Shown here: piece after piece, positions 19,601 through 26,390 of the stretch
Layout of the letters: each line of letters begins with the position of its first letter
Position numbering within the stretch: position 1 is the first letter of the stretch
Assembly: GCA_001970955.1 (NCBI GenBank)
Contig: MPUH01001009.1
Span: 1-26,390, forward strand
DNA: 26,390 nucleotides
Reading direction: 5' to 3'
DNA from: Stentor coeruleus
Taxonomy: Eukaryota > Ciliophora > Heterotrichea > Heterotrichida > Stentoridae
Notes under the pieces: model-generated
Told to the model about the DNA's origin: nothing
Seen by the model: the letters and a program-made list of their open reading frames with translations, nothing else
Databases searched by the model: none
Made by a program: the position numbers and the translations under genes

Positions 19601-19954
19601 CTTTATATGTTTGCTATGACTAATCAATATTATTGTACTGCAGCTGAAGCTATGTATAGGTATGCAATGGAGATTAGCAGTTTTTTGAATGCTTTGGTTG
19701 ATAATAAACATGAATCTGTAGAAGATTTAGAGTTTCTTAAACAATTGGTAAAGGAAAATTTATTGTTGGCTACATTGGCGGCTAGGAATATTAATAGAGA
19801 TACAGAAAAATGCTGGTTTTTGGTATCAAACAATAGTAAGGGATTTCGTAAAATGGAAGGTAGCCAAAGTTCAGAAGAAACCCCTGCGAGGAAGTATGTC
19901 ACTCTTATGGAACTTGAGCAGAAATTCAAAAACATTTTATTAGCTAGTATATAA
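16646..19954 (+). CDS. NUP160: Nup160-like nucleoporin (Y-complex scaffold)
   Basis: A protein of 1102 residues from the ATG at 16646 to a TAA. The first ~350 residues are beta-strand-rich, as in the Nup160 propeller, with a blade-like piece SSYGILRIFNTLSRTFIGDI and a later DLQINGQGIWTVWK that resembles the LWALW strand of the family. About residue 365 it has LLVPGRFSKKDL, like the PGRFS motif after the propeller. The rest is alpha-helical solenoid. Near residue 983 there is an ALYMFAMTNQYYCTAAEAMYRYA stretch, then NLLLATLAARNI, matching the C-terminal Tyr/Ala helices of Nup160. The length is close to yeast Nup120 (about 1040) and shorter than human Nup160 (about 1440). It would sit at the nuclear pore. 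Family assignment is by motif only, so moderate confidence. Confidence 0.7.
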   Translation: MAGISFKEEALKYGANDSINLNYSEDMPILGQLNWAQVFYLMNSAVICKVYNTSIVMEQVFFIVPDNQPEVRLSVDSAKKIVIAVPAPIVPSLGLKCDQNTFTLFVATAYERIFKFTFFQGWGFSNSKLKETGGYLLNGVRPKSFALLSHCNEECDACIGLDQSALGLITLPETQNGEFVTFDKLLESRPSTSIFKTLASFVTRVPNNEQVVRIANMKNNILVTLSSYGILRIFNTLSRTFIGDIDLETGEIFDYKFAYFVDTDYKSISVAYLNEKQWWIYSIRVNKSSFEILSKFTEKGHLKDLQINGQGIWTVWKTEYDQKIIFKSHLGNINGVYTLDDEMITQNLEDNMYTNHPNPNKEDIIKRLLVPGRFSKKDLQVSLIKITASPMEEDNCDNQTLLERLSIDQIISLLSAVKTQQILNTEIQALCCCDEMGLFPTVVIRGEENLGILREVREEFEGMSLYIQKTALINYSLIKSGAPEHLSKFKFSCASEGIEKALCVIRLWRMTFCSILNSKTIPLRTALIKISKEHMPYHLLQLLKKSLPPDIDEVIKDELKALGGFFELKAERTFIPSTSYWPDFALSFLGISLKSHITAIADYCIDLALLTLLTYTVLKPFVFRIITEKELHPCMQIAITFYALKRIVNSAVGDYEKKPLENGSASGNWPGQNMIFNDTDCHGNLEEYSYPVTICSIYARDKSDLVLGDKNLFCLSSINDWVTNFLYVGVRNILVLNDQYNFSTSIISKILAYYGESEILMQYFQDLEYVNSASLYLISRSYQEGKNEELSQENFIRGGAILESGDYNESYTNFIEGPWDIDIQPDNVNYLSIYNTSFEKITKNTNNKRIALTDFFISSLYADFEDDKTLSIIKKLATGKNYSEAVTILQAQLNKKIVKNCLWDLIDIAIQNGDFSMLLQIPLNSLLKEIALAKLQEKASCEQFDLIKIVSSERYFYRAANLFLNEVRTEDRVEYHSDRIPWSQALYMFAMTNQYYCTAAEAMYRYAMEISSFLNALVDNKHESVEDLEFLKQLVKENLLLATLAARNINRDTEKCWFLVSNNSKGFRKMEGSQSSEETPARKYVTLMELEQKFKNILLASI

Positions 19955-20806
19955 ATACTCGAGGTTTTAGATAGTACAATATATGAAGTTAAGATTTTTA
20001 GCATTTTTATAATTATGCTATTTGATGATACTTAAAGTTTCTTATAATTAATTATATAGGTGCTAAGGTAGCTCATTTAAAAATAAATATGAAAGTTTTG
20101 AAAGAGTATTTTTGTAGAAAAATTATATAGGTGTTAAGGTAGCTCATTTAAAAATAAAAAATATGAAAGTTTTGAAAGAGTATTTTTGTAGAAAAATTAG
20201 ATAAAAATATATGAATTTATACTTGCTGCTTGAAGTAATATAGATAAATTGTATATTCTGGTATATTTATTATATAAAAATAATATGTATATTTGCATTC
20301 AATATCTTAGTAAATATTCTGCATATATTTTTAAACTGTAAGAATACTAAGATGCACTATAATTTCTATATTCTTAAATATAATATGATTAAAAAAATTG
20401 TCTTCATGAAATATATCTTTTGTGTTAAACAAAATAAATAACTAAAGACCTACAAAAATCTGATGTAAATAAAATTAAGATAGCATTAATGTAGTAAAAA
20501 TATCACACATACTTCTAAGTATATTTTTGAGTATATTCTTCAATGATATCAGCTATATTTTTTTAAAATTAATTTTATTTCAATATCAGATCTTATTAAA
20601 AAAATCGCTTTGCAACATTTTAAAAGTTCCTAATCTACTAATAAATAATAACTAGAAAAAAAAATAATTAAAAACATTTTATACTCTTAAATCATATATA
20701 ATTAGATTTTATAATGCTATATACTTACCATATATTTTACATTCTAAAAATAAAAACATTATCTAACTTGTAAACTCCATATTAAGCTTACTACATGATA
20801 ATCTAT
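19955..20806. other. Intergenic region between convergent genes
   Basis: The nucleoporin gene and the ATPase gene both end here. It contains the 71/74-base tandem repeat at 20050-20194; beyond that only AT-rich DNA, with no open frame worth reporting and no RNA gene recognised. Both 3' untranslated regions must lie within it. Confidence 0.6.
20050..20194. repeat. Tandem repeat, two copies of 71 and 74 bp
   Basis: 20050-20120 and 20121-20194 are nearly identical. They differ by one substitution (gtgctaagg versus gtgttaagg) and three extra A bases in the second copy. The differences argue against a simple assembly slip. It lies just after the nucleoporin stop. Confidence 0.85.
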
Positions 20807-23800
20807 CTAATAAAGGGTATTTTCTTCGATCCATCCAATCTTGTCGATCCCCAGACGTTTATAATGATCTGATCTTTTCCTAATAAAATACTTCCTTGTC
20901 TCATCATATACTATAATAAGCATAAACAAAGGCATAGCAGGGAAGAACCAGTGTAAAAAGTGCATAGGTCGTCCTCCAAGCGATACATTTAGTCCTGGAA
21001 TAAACCCAATCATAATTGTAATAATCGACTCTGAAAGTAAACCCCACCAAGAGATTCTATTTCTAAACCCATGCTCCATAATAGAAATCTTTTTAGTTTT
21101 GACAATAATAAGATTTGACCATTGAACAGTAACAATAGCACAAAAGAACGCAAACTGAGCATATTTCACAGCTTCAGTACTAAAGCAAACAGTAACATCA
21201 TCAACTGGTGACTTGTCACCAGGAAATCTGCATTCGCTCCAATGTTCAATTTTCCAATACCATATACGAAGATCATATTTTGCATCAATTTGACTAATAT
21301 AGTTAACTTGAACACCATCAAACTTAGAATTTCCTACATGAGAGTTTCCTTTATATTTGTGATCTTGATTATAAACGTCATTACTATTTGGTTTGGTTCC
21401 ATCTTTGTTTAAAGCTAGGAAGAGGAGGTTCCATGGAGACATTCCATAGTCGTAAAGGACAATAAAGTAAGCTAAATATCCAGCCATTGTTTGGAATGCA
21501 CCTATAACCATATAAGAATTGATTAATAATTTACCTGAGACAAGATGGTCTTCATGAGAATTTCGTGGTTTACGGAACATGATGTCCAATTCAGGATACT
21601 CATAAGCTAAAGATACTGCAGGAACCATATCTGTTCCTAAGTCAATACACAAAATAAGCACTGTTGATAAAGGTAAAGGAATTTGGAAAATGACTAAAGA
21701 TAAGAAAGGTGCTAATTCTGGGATATTTGAAGCTAAAGTATAAGCGATTGACTTTTTCAAGTTATCAAAAATTTTCCTACCTTCTTCAACTCCATCAACA
21801 ATAGATGCAAAATTATCATCCATCAATAACATATCCGCAGCATCTTTTGCCACATCACTTCCTACAATAGCCATAGCAATCCCAATATCAGCTTTTTTTA
21901 TAGCTGGACTATCATTAACCCCATCTCCTGTAACCGCAACAATATGTTTAAGTTTTTGTGAACAGTCTACAATCATATACTTCTGAGCAGGTGAAGTTCT
22001 AGCAAAGACAACTTCTTTTTTCTTTAAAAATAGAGTCAATCTTTGTTCTTCAAATGGTAAATCTTTATCTTCTTCTACAAATTTAGATAAAAGTTCTCCA
22101 TGTACAACAATAGCATCACTTTCATCCATAACTGTTAAAAAGTCAACACCTTTCTCTTCAGCAATTTCATTAACAGTTTTAGCTTGAGTTATAATAGAAA
22201 CTTGTCTAGCAATAGCTGTAGCAGTAAGAGGTTGATCTCCTGTTACCATGACAACTTTGATTCCAGCATGATTACAAGATTCAACAGCTTCTTTAACTCT
22301 TAATTTAGGAGGGTCTTCAAGTGCACTAAGACCAATAAATGTTAGACCTTTCAAAGGGAAATTCGGCCCTTCTTTAAGAGTTGGATCAAAGACATAATCA
22401 GTACCATAAATATCAGATGGTAACCAATACATAGCATATCCTAAAACACGACGTCCTTGTCCTCCATAGTGTCTATTAGCTTTGGCAAATGATTCTTTAT
22501 GTTCTGAAGTTATTTTTTGAGGTTCCCCTTCAATAAGAATATAATCGCAACGAGCCCATATTTGTTCTGGAGCTCCTTTCATAAACATAACACAGTCTTC
22601 TTGATGTTCAGGAGGGGCAAAATCAACTGGTTCATGTAAAGTTAAAGCATATTTATTTGCTGAGTTAAATGGGACTTCACCTTTCAACCCTTGTCTTTTA
22701 AGAATTGGGTATTGTTCTCGAAGTGTATCAATATCAGTAATAGGGTGGAAAAATTTGATCATAGCAGTTTCACTAGCATCACCACCCATAATTGGCCATG
22801 TTTTAACGGATTTTGATTGAATCTCCTTTTTATATTCTTCTCTTACCCTTATCACTTCTTCTTCAGGAAGCTGATTTTCATGTTCATCTTGTAGTAATTT
22901 TTTATCAGGTTCGAAATTCCATTGAGTCTTGTTATTTAAAGTTGCACAGTATTGCATGTATTTAAATGATTGATCTTTTATACTATATCCCAGACTTTCT
23001 ACATCTTCTCTTCTTTCATAGTTTATAACTTCTCTTCCAACAAGATCATACCACAAAGCTACTATAGTCAAAAACTTCTCTTCCAACAAGATCATACCAC
23101 AAAGCTACTATAGTCATTTTGTTTTCAGTCAAAGTTCCAGTTTTATCTGAACAAATACAAGTTGTTGACCCTAAAGTTTCTACAGACTCCAAGTTTTTAA
23201 CAAGAACATGCTTTTCAGCCATTTTCNTTTTGTTTTCAGTCAAAGTTCCAGTTTTATCTGAACAAATACAAGTTGTTGACCCTAAAGTTTCCACAGACTC
23301 CAAGTTTTTAACAAGAACATGCTTTTCAGCCATTTTTTTAGCTGTGATACTCAAACTTACAGTCACAGTAGCTAAAAGTCCTTCAGGCACATTAGCAACA
23401 ATAATCCCAATTGCATTAACCATATTAACAACCATATTATATCCATATCCAGCACCAATAACAAAAAACACAACACCAAAAGTTACAGCAACAATACTGA
23501 TCATTTTTATAAACCTAGCAATTTCTTTTCCCAATGTTGTTTCTTCAGATTCAGTAATATTCGTAAGCTTCGCTATAGCTCCAATAACAGTTCTATCCCC
23601 TGTATTAACAACAATTCCTTTACCTGTTCCTTCAGCACATGTAGTCCCAAAGAAAGCTAGGTTTTTAGTCTCTAAAGGAGCTTTTTGATTAGTACATTCA
23701 ACACTTCTAGTAAGTGGTTCAGATTCTCCAGTCAAAGATGAATTATCAACTTTTAAATTGTTATTAGCTTCAATAATCCTAAGGTCAGCAGGAATTCTTG

Positions 23801-24461
23801 CACCAGCTTTTAAATGAACAAGATCTCCTGGGACTAATACAGAGCTTTCAACTTCCATTTGTCTTCCATTTCTCACAACAGTTGTGACTGGAGGTATCAT
23901 GTTTTTAAACCCAGCCATGATAGCTGCAGATTTAGATTCTTGATAAAAACTAAAGCACGCTGTAACTATAACAACTATAGCTAAGACGATTCCTAAGTAC
24001 AAATTTGATGGATCACTTTGATCAAGACCATAAGCAATCAAACATAAAAATGAACCAGCCCATAGAAGTAATGAGAAAAAACCTAGAAGGGTTTTTAGGA
24101 ACACACAATACCAAGGGGTTGGCTTTTTTTCTGATAGCTTGTTTGGACCGAGAACTTTAATTTTAGCAGCAGCTGCTTCATCAGTTAGACCTTTATGTAA
24201 ATCAGTCTCATGTTTGGCACAAAGCTCTTCTAAGGTAATATAGTGATCAACCATAGTCCTAAATGACTCAGTATCTTTAACAGCATCCATACTTTTTTCT
24301 TTACCTTTGCCTTTGCCTTTCTTATCTTTTTCCTTGGCTGCCTTGTCTATTCCCCTCCCTATTTCCTTTTTAGCAGCATCCGCGTTATCCGCAAGTTCGA
24401 TTTTTTGCTTTAGCTCTTCAAAGCCGATAATAAAAGAACTGGTTGTCCTTCTAATCGCCAT
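20807..24461 (-). CDS. Na+/K+-ATPase alpha-type P-type ATPase (P2C), split by two sequence duplications
   Basis: The start is the ATG at 24461, the stop a TAG at 20807. Two duplications break it: 111 bases in frame around an N at 23227, and 46 bases out of frame at 23025-23116. Counted once, 3498 bases or 1166 codons remain. A Lys-rich N-terminus ([17 protein letters not shown]) recalls animal alpha subunits. Then come TGES (244-247), VANVPEGLL in helix M4, the phosphorylated DKTGT (D402), KGAPE for nucleotide binding, and [10 protein letters not shown]. Helix M5 SNIPE and M6 [11 protein letters not shown] match the Na+/K+ site. The end, GWIEENTLY, resembles the ETYY end of animal pumps. It would exchange Na+ and K+ across the plasma membrane. 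Odd points are Asn where animals have Asp in QWADL, and a long M7-M8 loop. Confidence 0.92.
23025..23116. repeat. 46-bp tandem duplication inside the ATPase, frame-shifting
   Basis: 23025-23070 and 23071-23116 match with one difference (T at 23026, A at 23072). As read, the upstream ATPase frame continues past [14 protein letters not shown] and ends in a false stop, while the downstream frame carries the same peptide again. No N is present. Removing one copy rejoins the frames. Confidence 0.9.
23117..23336. repeat. Direct duplication around an N (assembly junction) in the ATPase
   Basis: 23117-23225 is repeated at 23228-23336 with an N at 23227. It covers the DKTGT phosphorylation segment, so the protein appears to have it twice. 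There is one difference, T at 23181 versus C at 23292, a synonymous change in a Val codon. This suggests two haplotypes or contig ends rather than a real doubled active site. Confidence 0.9.
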
Positions 24462-24531
24462 TAAATATTATAATCAAAAGATGTATATCTAAGATAAAAT
24501 GATAACAAAATTTTTAACTTGATTTTCAAAG

Positions 24532-24672
24532 TTGACAATATATCCATATGCTAAATGTTGAGAATTTGGAATGTAATGTTTATAAAATCATTTATATGAA
24601 ANTTGACAATATATCCATATGCTAAATGTTGAGAATTTGGAATGTAATGTTTATAAAATCATTTATATGAAA
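24532..24672. repeat. Direct duplication around an N upstream of the ATPase (assembly junction)
   Basis: The 70 bases at 24532-24601 are repeated at 24603-24672 with an N at 24602. It lies about 70 bases upstream of the ATPase start, so the true upstream region is 71 bases shorter than shown. Confidence 0.9.
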
Positions 24673-25757
24673 ATGGCTTGAATACATATTTGGACTAGTG
24701 TATGCTAAATTGGATAAAATAATAAAATTTATGTTAAAAGGTTTGTTTTCATAAAAATATTATAACAATCTGAATTTTGATTATAGTTATGAGTATTTTT
24801 TAATAGACAAATTCTAATTTTTTTTTTTGTTTTCGGGCAAGTTGATTTAAGAGTAAACGTACATTTAGGAGGTTATGAAACCAATTGACAGGGAGAATGC
24901 TGATAGATAAACTAAGATCGAATTTTAGTGTGGGATTAATAGAAAATGTAGTATATGGAAGCTAACAGCGACAGAAAATTGAATAAAATTTGCTAATCTT
25001 ATGCTTTAAGAGAATTTATACTATAATAATTTTGGGTGAAAGTAGATAACAAGAGGGGTTAGAGTTTTTATAAATATAAGCCTGATTTGAGCTGGAGTTA
25101 TATAAAATTTAAATTTTTATGAGATGATTTTATTAAGTAGCTGAATTGTTTTTTGTGTTATCCTAGCGTAGAAGCTGGAAATAGTATGAAATTTGATTCT
25201 TAAAAACAAAATTATTTTTTAGGGTCTTTTTATAGTTTAGTAAGTGATATGAAAAATTATGGTCTTTTTATAGTTAAGTAAGTGATATGAAAAATTATTA
25301 CTGCAAATTGAGAGAGTATCAATGAAGATAAGCTGCAAAGGGCTCAAGCCAAATTCACAATATCCACTAGATGATGAAGAAAACTAATATTTACTTTGTC
25401 ACATCATGATTTTCGACTTTGTAATTATTCGTATTCATGCATTTTCAGTTGTATATAATTACATTCACAGCTTTTTCTCTGAAAAAATCATCTCAAATTG
25501 CTTTGAAGATAGGCTCTGAGTTTAAACTGACACTTTTCGATGATGTGTTAAAGCTTTCTTCAAACATATTTCTATTATATTTTTTCTGGATTGCCCGGCT
25601 TATGGATTGTACCTTCTATGTGTATTTATTATCAAAGCTTAAAAAACTTTTAAAAATATAAGAAATTGTTTCCTTAATCAAAATATAAATACAAATAATA
25701 TACTTTTACACAACTAAGGGGAAATATTAATTTTCTAAATAATTAACTAAGAAGTTT
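24673..25757. other. Region with scattered coding-like scraps, no intact gene
   Basis: No complete gene was found. Short pieces look coding by composition: 24879-24968 on the plus strand reads NQLTGRMLIDKLRSNF and a few more residues before a TAA, just after a TGA; 25322-25387 reads MKISCKGLKPNSQYPLDDEE then a TAA; and 25437-25661 is a 74-codon hydrophobic frame from an ATG. None matches a family recognised here. Together they suggest decayed gene remains or small genes split by unseen tiny introns. Confidence 0.4.
25223..25298. repeat. Tandem repeat, 2 x 38 bp
   Basis: 25223-25260 and 25261-25298 match except for one base (tagttt versus tagtta). They sit in non-coding DNA. It may be a natural tandem duplication or another assembly slip. 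Confidence 0.85.
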
Positions 25758-26160
25758 TTAATTGAAAAGAGATTCTTCAGAAAACCCTGGATTCAGATAT
25801 TTTTCTACTATAACGCTTTCTTGTGACTTGATAGATTTTTTAAATACCTAGAATTCATCTTCATTTATTTTTGATTTATTAGCCTCAGCTTCATCAGGAA
25901 AATTTTTAATAGGCATGAAACTCAAAAAATTTGTTACATATAGACAAATATTATGATAAATAAATTAAAGGGTTGATTGAAGAATCATAGCTGGATAGAC
26001 TTCCTAAGAACTTAAAGACTGAGGTCATTTAAAAAATAGATGAAATGCATGCTAATAATAACTTATAAACAAGGAGGAATCAGACCAAGTTCATGTTCAA
26101 TTGAATATGTATTAAAAGGGACTCTTGCAAAATGGAATCAATATTAAAATAATGTAATAA
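25758..26160 (-). pseudogene. Possible relic of a seven-helix receptor (GPCR-like), helix 7 and tail
   Basis: From an ATG at 26028 the minus strand reads FKFLGSLSSYDSSINPLIYL, then a TAA at 25951-25953, then YLSICNKFFEF. SSINPLIY followed by a Cys and FF resembles the NPxxY end of helix 7 and helix 8 in rhodopsin-type receptors. The same frame upstream (from about 26160) is hydrophobic but holds TGA and TAA codons. After FFEF a one-base frame change leads to a hydrophilic tail (MPIKNFPDEAEANKSKINED), an in-frame TAG at 25848-25850, and then FKKSIKSQESVIVEKYLNPG to a TAA at 25758. It is either a decayed gene or one with features (code or tiny introns) not resolved here. Confidence 0.35.
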
Positions 26161-26390
26161 GTTTTGATGCTTTTGAATTAATATCAGTTTGGGAATAAAA
26201 TTAATTATTATAATATGATATTCATATTATTTAATTGAATTCTTAAAAGGTATTGATAAAATTAAAGCACTAAACTATTTTCTATACATTAGATCAATTT
26301 TTTAGTATAAAAAAACTGTGATATTTATATAATCAATGCAAATTACTTGCAAAAAGAATCTTAAGTTTATAGCATAATAGCATGCTATTA
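26161..26390. other. AT-rich right edge, no feature recognised
   Basis: No gene, repeat or telomere-type sequence is seen. The minus strand contains some hydrophobic frame pieces broken by stops that may continue the relic at 25758-26160. Confidence 0.5.

Noticed and set aside
23046..23095. Two separate overlapping ATPase genes
   Set aside because: The two parts are the N- and C-terminal portions of one pump split by a 46-base duplication; the shared peptide [14 protein letters not shown] shows where they join.
23119..23688. 189-codon plus-strand frame opposite the ATPase
   Set aside because: It is the antisense shadow of a conserved coding region and contains the assembly duplication.
24879..24968. 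Possible channel C-linker fragment (GRMLIDKLRSNF)
   Set aside because: The likeness to the region before cyclic-nucleotide-binding domains is too short to support.

Overview
The window looks like macronuclear-type DNA of a ciliate that uses the standard genetic code, most like a heterotrich such as Stentor. The basis is this: strongly AT-rich DNA; about a dozen eukaryotic genes that each read through as one uninterrupted frame; TAA, TAG and TGA all used as real stops (TAA after the lipid-binding protein and Nup160-like genes, TAG after the ATPase, TGA after the SIAH-type gene); very short gaps between many genes (27 to 176 bases); and protist-type families. The genus is inference. No tRNA, rRNA, CRISPR array, telomere or complete mobile element was seen.

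Left part (1-3729): three minus-strand copies of one six-helix membrane protein family in tandem. The first runs off the left edge, the second (671-1327) is intact, and the third (2256-2917) is broken by a frameshift and a stop. Copies two and three carry long matching non-coding flanks, so this is a segmental duplication.

Middle (3730-15271): a short SIAH-type RING/zinc-finger protein and a Ser/Pro-rich unknown protein (minus); a secreted BPI/LBP-type lipid-binding protein and a coiled-coil protein (plus); a dead histone H4 copy; then a minus-strand run of a voltage-gated channel with a cyclic-nucleotide-binding-type domain, a PCMT-type methyltransferase, an ArfGAP-like protein with a long series of 11-residue lipid-binding-type repeats, and a 52-residue acidic protein. 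A plus-strand unknown gene faces the last of these across about 150 bases.

Right part (15272-26390): a 1.4-kb gene-free spacer with opposite G/C strand bias at its two ends, a Nup160-like nucleoporin (plus), a short tandem repeat, a Na+/K+-ATPase alpha-type P-type pump (minus), and about 1.9 kb of decayed DNA that includes a possible seven-helix receptor relic.

Three single N bases (11510, 23227, 24602) each sit between two near-identical direct copies. This pattern fits unmerged contig overlaps. One extends the methyltransferase with a false tail and one duplicates the phosphorylation-site segment of the ATPase. A further 46-base tandem duplication without an N shifts the ATPase frame. Counting the duplicated bases once restores whole-codon lengths for both genes (281 and 1166 codons).

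The genes do not form a pathway. Several relate to membranes: the ion pump, the ion channel, the lipid-binding proteins and the multi-helix family.
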